Source: Kribbella monticola | GTDB lineage: Bacteria; Actinomycetota; Actinomycetes; Propionibacteriales; Kribbellaceae | Direction of reading: 5' to 3' | Assembly: GCF_003261635.1 (NCBI RefSeq) | Contig: NZ_QFXK01000031.1 | Span: 372,001-436,000 of the forward strand | Length of the DNA: 64,000 nucleotides | Part shown: piece by piece, positions 16,582 to 25,879 of the stretch | How positions within the stretch are numbered: position 1 is the first letter of the stretch | How the letters are laid out: each line of letters starts with the position of its first letter | The notes under the pieces: generated by a model | Databases searched by the model: none | Seen by the model: only the letters and a program-made list of their open reading frames with translations | Told to the model about the DNA's origin: nothing | Made by a program: the position numbers and the translations under genes

Positions 16582-17610
16582 ATGGCATCCGGTACCAGCA
16601 GACCCGCGACGATCTACGACGTCGCGGCACTCGCGAAGCTGTCGATCGCGACGGTTTCGCGTGTCCTGCAAGGGACTGGGCCGGTATCGGCGAAGGCGAA
16701 GGCCCGAGTCGACCAAGCGGCGCGCGAGCTCAACTATGTGCCACTGCGGGCGGCAAGAAGTCTCGCGGTGCAACGACACGAGGCGCACGGACTGGTGCTG
16801 CCGGACCTCGCTGGTCCGTTCTACGGCGATCTGCTGATGGGATACGAGCGGTGGGCCGGTGAGCACGGTCAGAGCGTGATCCTGACCGTCACGCACGGGA
16901 ACGCGGACCCGCAACGCAGTCTGCGCGACCTGGCCGGACGGGTGGACGGGATCGTTGTCCATGGCAACGCGCTCGACCTGCCGGCGGTGCAGGAGTTGCG
17001 TCGGGCCGGCGTACCGATCGTTCTCGTTGCACATCCGCCGGTCACCGGATGCGACTCGGTGCGCAGCGAGAGTGCGAGCAGCGCCGAGCAATTGACCAGC
17101 AGGCTGCTGGACCACGGACGGCGCAACTTGCTGTTCGTCGGAGACCCAGCCAGCTCGTACGACGTATCCGAGCGGTACGCCGGGTACTCGGCTGCCCTCC
17201 GCGCCCACAACCTCCCGGTCAACGAGCCTGCGCGAGTGCCGCTCACGGAAGAAGCCGGCACCACCTTCGGCGAGAAGTTGCTTACAGCAACCACAAGACC
17301 TGACGGGCTGGTTTGTGCCAATGACGAGTTGGCGCTGGCGGCCCTCAAAACCTTGCGAGCCGGCGGTGTCGGCGTACCGGAAGAGATTGTCGTGACGGGC
17401 TGGGATGACGTGATGGCGGCGCGGTATGTGTCGCCGGGGTTGACGACTGTGCGGCAGCCGATGGCCGAGTTGGGCCGGCTGGCGGCGCAGCGGCTGCATG
17501 AGCGGATCACCGGGGAACGGAGCCGGGCGCGGAACGACGTACTGGCGACAGAGCTTGTGCTGCGGGACAGCTGCAGTACCGGGCCGGGGGTAGCGAGTGA
17601 GAAGCAGTAA
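16582..17610 (+). CDS. LacI family transcriptional regulator of the sugar locus
   Basis: 342 residues, ATG with AGGAGG about 9 nt upstream. The N-terminal LacI helix-turn-helix and hinge are clear (ATIYDVAALAKLSIATVSRVLQGTGPVS, then LNYVPLRAARSLA). The rest is a periplasmic-binding-like sugar sensor domain (GLVLPDLAGPFYGDLLMG, DGLVCANDELALAALK, TVRQPMAELGRLA). The first gene of the locus, it is followed by a 19-nt gap to the binding protein. A good palindromic operator lies just upstream. The effector is probably the imported oligosaccharide. Confidence 0.95.
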   Translation: MASGTSRPATIYDVAALAKLSIATVSRVLQGTGPVSAKAKARVDQAARELNYVPLRAARSLAVQRHEAHGLVLPDLAGPFYGDLLMGYERWAGEHGQSVILTVTHGNADPQRSLRDLAGRVDGIVVHGNALDLPAVQELRRAGVPIVLVAHPPVTGCDSVRSESASSAEQLTSRLLDHGRRNLLFVGDPASSYDVSERYAGYSAALRAHNLPVNEPARVPLTEEAGTTFGEKLLTATTRPDGLVCANDELALAALKTLRAGGVGVPEEIVVTGWDDVMAARYVSPGLTTVRQPMAELGRLAAQRLHERITGERSRARNDVLATELVLRDSCSTGPGVASEKQ

Positions 17611-17629
17611 CCGAGTGAGGAGACCAGAA

Positions 17630-18922
17630 ATGACCACGCAGACCCTCCACCGTCGACTGGTGATCGGCGGTGCGGCTCTTACGGCGACGGCGCTGGCGCT
17701 GACCGGTTGTGGCCGGTCCGCCGACTCCGGCGAATCAGGGCCCAAGGCAACGACCAGCGTCGGCAGCGAGCCGGCGACCGGGAACCTCACCGTCTGGGCG
17801 ATGGGCACCGAGGGCGAGAACCTGCCCAAGCTGACCAAGGAGTTCGAGCAGGCCAACCCGGGCGTCAAGGTGACCGTCACGCCGATCCCGTGGGACGCCG
17901 CGCACAACAAGTTCACCACCGCGATCACCGCTCAGTCGGTGCCCGATGCAGCAATGGTCGGCACCACCTGGATGGGCGAGTTCGCCGACCTCGGCGCGCT
18001 GGACCCGACTCCGAGCGGCATCGACACCGCCGGCTTCTTCCCGGGCGCGCTGGACACCACCAAGGTGGGCGGCACGTCGTACGGAGTGCCTTGGTACGTC
18101 GAGACGCGGGTGGTCTTCTACCGCAAGGATCTGGCCGCGAAGGCCGGCATCACCACTCCCCCGACCGACTGGGACGGGTTGAAGGCGATGGCCAAGGCGA
18201 TGCAGGAGAAGGCCGGTGCGAAGTACGGGATCAACCTGCAGCCGGGCGGGACCGGGTCGTGGCAGACGGTGATGCCGTTCGCCTGGTCGGCCGGTGCGAA
18301 GATCACCAGCGACGACGACAAGCAGTTCACGTTCGACACCCCGGAGATGCAGGAGGGCCTCAAGTACTACCAGAGCTTCTTCACCGAGAAGCTGGCCGGG
18401 ACGGATCTGCCGCCGAACCAGACCGAGGCGCAGTTCGTCAGCGGTCAGGTGCCGATGTTCATCTCCGGCCCGTGGATGGCCGGCTCGATCGCCAAGCTCG
18501 GCGGCGACAAGATCAAGCCGAACATCGGCGTCTTCCAGCTGCCGAAGAACAAGACCGCGACCTCGTTCGTGGGCGGCAGCAACTTCGTCGTCTTCAAGAA
18601 CAGCAAGAACAAGGACAGCGCCTGGAAGCTGGTGAAGTGGCTGTCCGACGCCAAGACGCAGGCCTCCTGGTTCAAGCTGTCCACCGACCTGCCCGCCGTG
18701 AAGGCCGCCTGGGACGACCCGAGCATCGCGAACGACCCACTGCTGCCGGTGTTCGGCAAGCAGCTCGACGACGCGAAGGCGCCGCCGGCGATCGTGAACT
18801 GGGAGCAGGTAGCGACCGCCTTCGACACCGAGGTGGAGAAGATGGCCAAATCGGGCCAGTCCCCCGCCGACACCGCGAAGGCGATCCAGACCAAGGCATC
18901 GTCGATCGGCACTGGTAGCTGA
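17630..18922 (+). CDS. Sugar ABC transporter lipoprotein (extracellular solute-binding protein family 1)
   Basis: 430 residues from ATG 17630, with GAGGAG (17617-17622) 7 nt upstream. The signal peptide ends in lipobox LTGC27, so the protein is anchored outside the membrane. The body is a MalE-like family 1 binding protein (NLTVWAMGTEGENLPKLTKEFEQANPGVKV at the N-lobe, FISGPWMAG and SFVGGSNFVVFKNSKNKDSAWKLVKWL in the C-lobe). It delivers a carbohydrate to the two permeases downstream. The gene follows the LacI regulator by 19 nt and precedes permease 1 by 6 nt. Confidence 0.95.
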   Translation: MTTQTLHRRLVIGGAALTATALALTGCGRSADSGESGPKATTSVGSEPATGNLTVWAMGTEGENLPKLTKEFEQANPGVKVTVTPIPWDAAHNKFTTAITAQSVPDAAMVGTTWMGEFADLGALDPTPSGIDTAGFFPGALDTTKVGGTSYGVPWYVETRVVFYRKDLAAKAGITTPPTDWDGLKAMAKAMQEKAGAKYGINLQPGGTGSWQTVMPFAWSAGAKITSDDDKQFTFDTPEMQEGLKYYQSFFTEKLAGTDLPPNQTEAQFVSGQVPMFISGPWMAGSIAKLGGDKIKPNIGVFQLPKNKTATSFVGGSNFVVFKNSKNKDSAWKLVKWLSDAKTQASWFKLSTDLPAVKAAWDDPSIANDPLLPVFGKQLDDAKAPPAIVNWEQVATAFDTEVEKMAKSGQSPADTAKAIQTKASSIGTGS

Positions 18923-18928
18923 TCGGCC

Positions 18929-19885
18929 ATGAGTTCAGCGACGCTGAAGGGACCGGCCGCGCAAGCGGTCGGCCCCACCCCGCGGCCCAGCTCGAAGCCA
19001 CGGCGTTCCGGAGCGGTCGGCCGGCAAACCGCCGCGGCGTGGATCCTCGCTCTCCCGTTCGCCGTACTGTTCCTGGCTTTCACCGCCGGGCCGGTGCTGG
19101 GATCGCTCGGGATGAGCTTCACCGACATGAAGCAACGCGACCTCCGTACGCCGTTCGCGGTGAACGGGGTCGGCTTCGACAACTACGTGAAGGCCTTGTC
19201 GGACGAGACGTTCCGCAAGGCGGCGTTCAACACGGCGTACTTCGTGGTGATCGGCGTACCGCTGACGCTTGTCGTGGCGCTGGCGGCGGCGGTCCTGCTG
19301 GACAAGGGCGTGAAGAAGTTCCAGAGCCTGTTCCGGGTGGGCTACTACCTGCCGGTGGTGACCTCGATCGTCGCGGTCGCGGTGATCTGGCGGTTCGTGC
19401 TCGCGCCGGACTCGGGCCTGCTGAACACGGTGCTCGGCTGGATCGGCATCGACGGGCCGAACTGGCTGGCGTCGAAGACCTGGGCGATGCCGTCGCTGAT
19501 CATGATGGCGGTCTGGCGGAACTTCGGTTCGGCGATGATCATCTTCCTGGCCGGTCTGCAGGGCATCCCGCACACCGTCGAGGAGGCCGGCCAGCTCGAC
19601 GGGGCGAGCGCCTGGAAGCGGTTCCGCTATCTGATCGTGCCGCTGTTGCGACCGACCATCCTGTTCACCAGCGTGGTGACCGGGATCGGCTACCTGCAGT
19701 TCTTCGAGGAGCCGTTCGTGATGACCCAGGGTGGTCCGCTGAACAGCACGCTGTCGGTGTCGATGTACACCTACCAGCAGTTCGGCTTCGGCAACTATTC
19801 GCTGGCCGCGTCGATGAGCTACATCCTGTTCGTCGTCATCGCCGTGCTGACGTTCCTCCAGTTCCGGCTGCTCAGGGAGAAGTGA
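18929..19885 (+). CDS. Sugar ABC transporter permease, MalF type
   Basis: 318 residues. A 35-residue polar N-terminus is followed by six membrane segments. The inner-membrane EAA loop is present as EEAGQLDGASAWKRFRYLIVPLLRPT, which docks the ATPase. Its stop overlaps the next start (TGATG). No ATPase gene is in this locus; in actinobacteria such CUT1 importers commonly share a distant MsiK-type ATPase, which I infer here. Confidence 0.95.
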   Translation: MSSATLKGPAAQAVGPTPRPSSKPRRSGAVGRQTAAAWILALPFAVLFLAFTAGPVLGSLGMSFTDMKQRDLRTPFAVNGVGFDNYVKALSDETFRKAAFNTAYFVVIGVPLTLVVALAAAVLLDKGVKKFQSLFRVGYYLPVVTSIVAVAVIWRFVLAPDSGLLNTVLGWIGIDGPNWLASKTWAMPSLIMMAVWRNFGSAMIIFLAGLQGIPHTVEEAGQLDGASAWKRFRYLIVPLLRPTILFTSVVTGIGYLQFFEEPFVMTQGGPLNSTLSVSMYTYQQFGFGNYSLAASMSYILFVVIAVLTFLQFRLLREK

Positions 19886-20694
19886 TGAGACGCTGGTGGA
19901 TCTACCTCATCGCCGTACTCGGCCTGATCGCGGTCGCGGCCCCGTTCGTCTGGATGCTGCTCGGTTCCTTCAAGACCGACGGCGAACTGCTCCGGGTGCC
20001 GCCGACCTGGTTGCCTGAGGCACCGACCAACGGCAACTACAGCGAGCTGTTCGGCAAGGCGAACTTCCCGCGCTACTTCTTCAACTCCACGCTGGTCGCG
20101 CTCGTCGTCACGGCGGGCAACCTGACCTTCTGCTCGATGCTGGGCTACGCCCTCGCGAAGTTGAACTTCAAGGGCCGTACGCCGTTGTTCGTCCTGGTGA
20201 TGGGCACCTTGATGGTGCCGGGCATGGTCACCTTCGTGCCGCTGTTCGTACTCGTCACCAATGCCGGGCTGGCGAACAGCTATCCCGGCCTGATCCTGCC
20301 GTTCCTGGTCTCGCCGTTCGGCGTCTTCCTGATGCGCCAGTTCTTCGCCGGGCTGCCGGACGACCTGATGGACGCCGCCCGGGTGGACGGGACCAGCGAG
20401 CTCGGCATCTTCGGCCGGATCATGCTCCCGCTGACCAGGCCGGCCCTGGCCACGCTCGGGATCCTCACCTTCCTCGGCTCCTGGAACAACTTCCTCTGGC
20501 CACTGGTGATCGCCCAGACCGAGGACAAGTACACCCTGCCCGTCGCCCTCGCCCTGTACTCGACCGGCCAGAACGCGCAGCACTACGGCCTGTTGATGGC
20601 CGGCGCGGTCGTGGTCGTCGTACCGGTGCTGGTGATCTTCCTGGCCTTCCAGCGCCACGTCACCAAGGGCATCGCCATCACTGGAATCAAATAG
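19885..20694 (+). CDS. Sugar ABC transporter permease, MalG type
   Basis: 269 residues from ATG 19885, one base overlapping the upstream stop. There are six membrane segments with the EAA loop MDAARVDGTSELGIFGRIMLPLTRPALA, and the C-terminal VTKGIAITGIK is typical of MalG-like subunits. It pairs with the 18929-19885 subunit. The next gene starts 17 nt downstream, so the enzymes are co-transcribed with the importer. Confidence 0.95.
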   Translation: MRRWWIYLIAVLGLIAVAAPFVWMLLGSFKTDGELLRVPPTWLPEAPTNGNYSELFGKANFPRYFFNSTLVALVVTAGNLTFCSMLGYALAKLNFKGRTPLFVLVMGTLMVPGMVTFVPLFVLVTNAGLANSYPGLILPFLVSPFGVFLMRQFFAGLPDDLMDAARVDGTSELGIFGRIMLPLTRPALATLGILTFLGSWNNFLWPLVIAQTEDKYTLPVALALYSTGQNAQHYGLLMAGAVVVVVPVLVIFLAFQRHVTKGIAITGIK

Positions 20695-20711
20695 ACCTTC
20701 TGGAGGCTCAG

Positions 20712-22289
20712 ATGACCGCCAACATCAGCCGACGCACGCTCCTCGCCGCCACCGGCTCCGCAGCACTGATAGGAACAGCCAGTACTTCGTACGCCGGTAC
20801 GCCGCGCGACCCCGCCAAGATCCTCAAGGGGGACTGGCGACCGAGTCGCCAGGACCGCGCTCTGGTAGGCCGCTGGGCGCGCGACACATGGCGCAGCCTC
20901 GTCGCGATGACCGACGAGCGAACCGGTTTGCCCGCCGACAACATCGGCGAGTCCGTCACCAGTCCGGTGCGCAGCAGCTACACCTCCCCCACCAACATCG
21001 GCGGCTACCTCTGGAGCACCGTCGTCGCCAAACACCTCGGCATCATCTCGCCGCAGGAGTCGTACCGCCGGATCACCCAGACGCTCACCACCATGAAGAA
21101 CGTGGATCATCACGAGCCGAGCGGCATGTTCTTCAACTGGTACGACGAAGCCACCGGCGAGGTCCGGTACGTCGATCCGGACGGCACCAAGCCGATCACG
21201 CCGTTCGTGTCGAGCGTCGACAACGCCTGGTTCGCCTGCGCTCTGATGGTCGTCCGCAACGCCGAGCCGCGGGCGCGCGCGCTCGCCGATTCGCTGCTCA
21301 GCAAGATGAACTTCCTCTACTACTACAACCCTGCCGCGAAGCCGGGTGGCCTGATGCGCGGTGGCTTCTTCGAGACTCCGCCGCCGGACGAAGAGACCGA
21401 CAAGGGCAACCACGCCGGAACCGGCCCGGACGTCTACTACCGCAAGTTCCACTACGACACCTGCAACACCGAGGCGCGGATCGCCGGGTACATCGGTTTC
21501 GCGCTCGGACAGGTCCCGCACACGCAGTACTTCGCCACCTACCGGACGTTCCCGGACAGCTGCGACTGGGCCTGGGTCGAGCAGAAGCCCAAAGGCGTGC
21601 ACCGGACGTACCTCGGACTCGACGTCTTCGAGGGCAGCTACTCGTACCGCGGTATGCGCCTGGTCCCATCGTGGGGCGGCGACATGTTCGAGTCGCTGAT
21701 GCCCGACCTGTTCGTCCCCGAGGCGACCTGGGCGCCCCGCAGTTGGGGCATCAACCACCCGCTCACCGTCCGCGCCCACATCGAGCACGGGCTCGACGAC
21801 GCGAAGTACGGCTACTGGGGTTTCTCGCCCGCGAGCAACCCGAAGGGCGGCTACTCCGTCTACGGCGTCGACGCGATCGGGATGGACCCGAGCGGTTACC
21901 CGTCCGACCTGGAGGCGACGAACTTCGACGCCGGCTTCGAGGGCTGCCGCGAAGGCACCAATCCGAACCCGACGTACGGTGACGGCGTGGTCACCCCGCA
22001 CGCGGCGTTCCTCGCGATGTCCTACGCGCCCCGTCAGGCGATCGACAACCTGAGCCGGATCGAGCGGACCCTGCACGCGTACGGCGGTGGCGGGTTCTAC
22101 GACTCGGTCGCGGTGAAGTCGGGCCTGATCGCCAAGCGATACCTGTCGCTCGACCAGGCGATGGTGATGGGTGCCGTCGGCAACGTATTCGCCGGTGACG
22201 TGCTCAGGCGCAACTTCGGCGTCCACGAGGTCGAGCGCCGGATCCGGCCCCTGATCGCGCAGGAACAGTTCTCCGCCGGCCTCGACTGA
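20712..22289 (+). CDS. Tat-exported glycoamylase-like protein (PF10091 type)
   Basis: 525 residues. The N-terminus SRRTLLAATGSAALIG followed by AxA-like STSYA is a twin-arginine signal, predicting export of the folded protein. The domain shows the PF10091 pattern: SSVDNAWFACALMV, NTEARIAGYIGFALGQVP, PSWGGDMFESLMPDLF, YGYWGFSPAS, and VVTPHAAFLAMSYAPRQAIDNL. This is an (alpha/alpha)6 fold found in the glycoamylase part of cyclic beta-1,2-glucan synthases and in GH144 endo-beta-1,2-glucanases. It probably cleaves an external glycan to feed the importer. Substrate assignment to beta-1,2-glucan is tentative. Confidence 0.85.
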   Translation: MTANISRRTLLAATGSAALIGTASTSYAGTPRDPAKILKGDWRPSRQDRALVGRWARDTWRSLVAMTDERTGLPADNIGESVTSPVRSSYTSPTNIGGYLWSTVVAKHLGIISPQESYRRITQTLTTMKNVDHHEPSGMFFNWYDEATGEVRYVDPDGTKPITPFVSSVDNAWFACALMVVRNAEPRARALADSLLSKMNFLYYYNPAAKPGGLMRGGFFETPPPDEETDKGNHAGTGPDVYYRKFHYDTCNTEARIAGYIGFALGQVPHTQYFATYRTFPDSCDWAWVEQKPKGVHRTYLGLDVFEGSYSYRGMRLVPSWGGDMFESLMPDLFVPEATWAPRSWGINHPLTVRAHIEHGLDDAKYGYWGFSPASNPKGGYSVYGVDAIGMDPSGYPSDLEATNFDAGFEGCREGTNPNPTYGDGVVTPHAAFLAMSYAPRQAIDNLSRIERTLHAYGGGGFYDSVAVKSGLIAKRYLSLDQAMVMGAVGNVFAGDVLRRNFGVHEVERRIRPLIAQEQFSAGLD

Positions 22290-22300
22290 TTGGTTGCCCT

Positions 22301-24094
22301 GTGCCAGACGCAAGAGCAGATTGGGACGCGCGGATCGCGATCCGCAGTGACGAGACCCGCGAGTTCGGCTTCCCGGATCTCGATCCGCCCAAGGAGGTTC
22401 GGGCGGTGGGTGGGGTCGGGCAGGTGACCATCGACTGGTCGCCGGTCGACGGGGCGGTCGGCTACCTGATCCTGCGAGCGACCGAAGACGGCCCGCTGGA
22501 GCCGGTCGACCATCACAGCGGGGACATCCTGGCGGTAGCGGGTCCGCCGTACGTCGACACCACCTGCACGCCCGGTACGCCGTACCGGTATGCCGTCGCC
22601 AGTGTGCCCGAGGTGACGGCGTCCGGCCGGGCGAGCGAGGTCGTCGGCGCAGTGCCGCTGGTTGCTGACGGCATCGATCCGGTCGTCACGGTCACGGTGG
22701 ATGCGGTTGCCGAGGGCACCGACCTGCACCGGCCGTGGATGCCGATGGTCGGCAGCGAGCGGCTGAGTCAGCTGCTCTGCAAGGACCTCACGGGTGGGCG
22801 CGAGATCGGTGTCGAGCTGGAGCAGGCGCTGCGCCGGATGCACGACGAACTCGGTGTCCGGACGGTCCGGGCGCATGCGATCTTCCACGACGACACGCAC
22901 GTGATCACCGACAGCGGCTACGACTTCAGCGTGGTCGATCAGATCTACGACAAGGTGCTGGAGATCGGGCTGCGACCGGTGGTCGAGCTCGGCTTCATGC
23001 CGCGCGAGCTTGCCGCCGACCCGACGAAGACAGTCTTCGCGTACGGCGCGATCATCTCGCCGCCGAGGTCCTACGAGGAGTGGGGTGATTTGGTCCGCGC
23101 TCTGGTCCAGCACCTGGTCGACCGTTACGGGCTGGACGAAGTACTGGGCTGGGACTTCGAGGTCTGGAACGAGGCGAACCTCTCGGTCTTCTGGTCCGGC
23201 ACCAAGGCGGAGTGGCTCCGCCTGTACGACGTGAGCGCGGCCGCGGTCAAGGCGGTCGACCCACGACTGGCCGTTGGCGGTCCCTCGTCGGCGGCGGCCG
23301 GGTGGGTCGACGACCTGCTCGCGCACGCAGCCTCGACCGGGTCACCCGTGGACTTCGTGTCCACGCACCTCTACGGCAGCGCGCCGCTCGACGTACGGGC
23401 TTCGCTGGAGCGGCACGGCTTCGGAGCAGCACGGATCCTCTGGACCGAGTGGGGTGTCACACCACGGCACTTCAACCCGATCAACGACTCGGTCTTCGCC
23501 GGAGTGTTCGTACTACGCGGCATGCGATCCGCGGCAGGCCGGGTCGACGCCCTGTCCTACTGGGTCGCGTCCGACCACTTCGAGGAACTCGGCCGGCCGC
23601 CGAGCTTCCTGCACGGCGGCTTCGGCCTGCAGACCGTCGGAGGGCTGGCCAAACCGCGGTACCACGCCCTCGCGCTGCTGAACCGCCTCGGCCCGGTCGA
23701 GCTACCGGTCACCCTGACCGGCGACGGCGGCGGCAGCCTGGTGGAGGCCTGGGCGACCCGCGATCGCGACCGCATCGCCGTACTGCTGTGGAACCTCACC
23801 CTCGACCAGACCAAAGCCGACGGCGCCGAGGAACTCACCAGGACTGTCAAGCTGTCGCTGCCAGGGATGGAACCTCAATGGCGAGTCACTGCTACTGAGC
23901 TCGCGAACGGCACCGGCGATCTCGTGGCAGCGGCCCAGGAGCTGGATGTCGGCGACTGGCCGACCGATGACCAGTGGCGCGAGCTGGCCGAGCGAAGCCG
24001 ACTCGTCAGCAAGCCGTTGGAGTGGAGCGGCTCGACCCTCGAGCTGACCTTGCCGATGCCGTCGGCGATCCTGCTGGAGATCGAACCGACCTGA
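22301..24094 (+). CDS. Glycoside hydrolase family 39-like enzyme with N-terminal Fn3 domain
   Basis: 597 residues from a GTG 11 nt after the upstream gene. There is no signal peptide, so it is cytoplasmic. Residues about 28-115 look like a fibronectin type III domain (VTIDWSPVDGAVGYLILR). The TIM barrel then shows the GH39 acid/base in FEVWNE291AN and the nucleophile in ILWTE383WG; the C-terminal beta-sandwich is AWATRDRDRIAVLLWNL. GH39 includes beta-xylosidases and alpha-L-iduronidases. With import by the same operon, it likely hydrolyses the internalised oligosaccharide. The asparagine-glutamate is followed by Ala rather than the usual Pro. Confidence 0.87.
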   Translation: MPDARADWDARIAIRSDETREFGFPDLDPPKEVRAVGGVGQVTIDWSPVDGAVGYLILRATEDGPLEPVDHHSGDILAVAGPPYVDTTCTPGTPYRYAVASVPEVTASGRASEVVGAVPLVADGIDPVVTVTVDAVAEGTDLHRPWMPMVGSERLSQLLCKDLTGGREIGVELEQALRRMHDELGVRTVRAHAIFHDDTHVITDSGYDFSVVDQIYDKVLEIGLRPVVELGFMPRELAADPTKTVFAYGAIISPPRSYEEWGDLVRALVQHLVDRYGLDEVLGWDFEVWNEANLSVFWSGTKAEWLRLYDVSAAAVKAVDPRLAVGGPSSAAAGWVDDLLAHAASTGSPVDFVSTHLYGSAPLDVRASLERHGFGAARILWTEWGVTPRHFNPINDSVFAGVFVLRGMRSAAGRVDALSYWVASDHFEELGRPPSFLHGGFGLQTVGGLAKPRYHALALLNRLGPVELPVTLTGDGGGSLVEAWATRDRDRIAVLLWNLTLDQTKADGAEELTRTVKLSLPGMEPQWRVTATELANGTGDLVAAAQELDVGDWPTDDQWRELAERSRLVSKPLEWSGSTLELTLPMPSAILLEIEPT

Positions 24095-24100
24095 CCCGTC

Positions 24101-24619
24101 CTACGATTTGGCGGGTGGCTCGACCGGGGTCGGGCGGCCGGGCTGCTCGCCGCCACGGGCTTCGAGGTAGGAGTTCTTCGGGACCATCACCTTGCGCTTG
24201 AACAGGCAGACGACCGTGCCGTCCTGCTTGTAGCCCTTGGTCTCCACGTAGACGACGCCCCGGTCGTCCTTGGACTTCGACTCCCACTTGTCCAGCACGG
24301 TGGTCTCGCCGTAGATGGTGTCGCCGTGGAAGGTCGGTGCGATGTGCCGCAGCGACTCGATCTCCAGGTTGGCGATCGCCTTGCCGCTGACGTCGGGGAC
24401 CGACATGCCGAGCAGGATCGAGTAGATGTAGTTGCCAACTACAACGTTCTTGCCGAACTGGGTGGTCTCGCCGGCGTAATTGGCGTCCAGGTGCAGCGGG
24501 TGGTGGTTCATGGTGAGCAGGCAGAACAAGTGGTCGTCGTACTCGGTCACCGTCTTGCCGGGCCAGTGCTTGTAGACGGCACCGACCTCGAACTCCTCGT
24601 AGCTCCGCCCGAACTGCAT
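24101..24619 (-). CDS. MaoC family hydratase, probable mesaconyl-CoA hydratase
   Basis: 172 residues, with AGGAG ahead of the ATG. It has a hot-dog fold with the MaoC hydratase motif around FCLLTMNHHPLHLDANYA (Asp/His of the R-specific hydratase family), then NVVVGNYIYSILLGMSVPD and LRHIAPTFHGDTIYGETTVL. Similarity in pattern and length is closest to the mesaconyl-CoA hydratase of the ethylmalonyl-CoA pathway in actinobacteria. The CoA-ester lyase (34437-35414) and acyl-CoA dehydrogenase (30130-31350) expected with it are in the same window. Convergent with the GH39 gene. Confidence 0.85.
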   Translation of the reverse strand: MQFGRSYEEFEVGAVYKHWPGKTVTEYDDHLFCLLTMNHHPLHLDANYAGETTQFGKNVVVGNYIYSILLGMSVPDVSGKAIANLEIESLRHIAPTFHGDTIYGETTVLDKWESKSKDDRGVVYVETKGYKQDGTVVCLFKRKVMVPKNSYLEARGGEQPGRPTPVEPPAKS

Positions 24620-24826
24620 GGTTCTCCTCCTGGTCGCCTGTCCCGCCCATGCTGCCCAATCCGTCGCGGTCCCGGCAGTACCCCGGCGCGTGGCCTACCT
24701 CTCAAACCGGTGACAGGGCCCGAGAGATGCGTCACGCAGCCCGCGCGAGGCGGAGGATGCCGAACGGTGAGCGATCGGTAAGCGGCAGCTGTTTGGCTGG
24801 TGCCCTGGGGACAGGGGATACGACAG

Positions 24827-25879
24827 ATGCTGCGAATTCACTTCACTGCGGAAGATTTCGCCCGGACCACACTGGCACCGGGACCGGACCCGATGTGGGA
24901 GATCCTGCACAGCCTGCACATGCTGCAGGTCGAGGACGGGCCGATCGCCTACGGCGCCTGGCGGCAACGGATGCGGCGCCGGCTGCCGCGCGAGACGGTC
25001 GGGGCAGCCACAGGGCCGGTCTCGCATGGCGGCCTCCCCGTGAGGGCGACCGCCCATTCAACGCCCCCGGCCGGCGTCGGGGAGTTCGACGACGCGGTGG
25101 ACCGGCTGCTCGCCGTACCGCGTGAGCGGTTCCACACCGACCTCGCCCAGCTGACGCCGCGACGGAGCTCGGTCGGGTGGGTCCGGCAGCTCTCCGAAGC
25201 CCGACCGGAATCGCTGCACCGCCTCCGGCACGCCATCCGGATCTACCACCAGTCCGCACTGCTGCCGTACTGGCCGTCCCTGAAGGCAGCCGTCCAGGAA
25301 GACCAGCGGCACCGCCTGGACCAGCTGACCAGCGGTGGCATCGCCGCAGTACTGGAAGGCGTCCACCCGCAGGCACGCTGGCGTGACCAGGTGCTGGAGA
25401 TCGCGGCCTTCCAGGACAGCGATCTGCGCCTGAACGGCCGAGGCCTGCGCCTGCAACCGTCGTACTTCTGCTGGCGGCAGCCGACGAAGCTGGCCGACCG
25501 TGAGCTGCCACCGGTGCTTGTCTTCCCGATCCGGAACGCCACCGGACTGGTGCACTCGGACGGGGAGAGCAGCGCCAACCAGGAGCAGCTCGCCGCGTTG
25601 GTCGGCCGCACCAGAGCGACAGTGCTCGCCCTGACGGTCAACGGCACCACCACGACCCAGCTGGCCGAGGCCTGCGGCATCACCTTGGCGACAGCGAGCC
25701 ACCAGACCGCAGTACTGCGGGAAGCCGGGCTGATCGAGTCGCACCGGCGCGGCAAGTCCGTGGTGCATCTGGCGACCAGGCTGGGACGCGCGCTGCTGGA
25801 AGGGTCGCCCGCGGGACCAGGGGACACTGTGATGCATGAGTCCCGTCTTCCGCATCCTGGGCCCGATCACGGTCCTTGA
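24827..25879 (+). CDS. DUF5937/ArsR-type winged-helix regulator, copy 1
   Basis: 350 residues from ATG 24827 (AGGGGA 9 nt upstream). The N-terminal half starts LRIHFTAEDFARTTLAPGPDPMWEILHSLHMLQ, the DUF5937 pattern of actinobacterial regulators. The C-terminal 80 residues form an ArsR-like winged helix (TTTQLAEACGITLATASHQTAVLREAGLI). Residues about 70-95 contain a Gly/Pro-rich insertion absent from the paralogue at 29097. It probably binds DNA as a repressor; the target is unknown. Its last 44 nt overlap the SARP gene, so both are translated from one mRNA. Confidence 0.88.
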   Translation: MLRIHFTAEDFARTTLAPGPDPMWEILHSLHMLQVEDGPIAYGAWRQRMRRRLPRETVGAATGPVSHGGLPVRATAHSTPPAGVGEFDDAVDRLLAVPRERFHTDLAQLTPRRSSVGWVRQLSEARPESLHRLRHAIRIYHQSALLPYWPSLKAAVQEDQRHRLDQLTSGGIAAVLEGVHPQARWRDQVLEIAAFQDSDLRLNGRGLRLQPSYFCWRQPTKLADRELPPVLVFPIRNATGLVHSDGESSANQEQLAALVGRTRATVLALTVNGTTTTQLAEACGITLATASHQTAVLREAGLIESHRRGKSVVHLATRLGRALLEGSPAGPGDTVMHESRLPHPGPDHGP

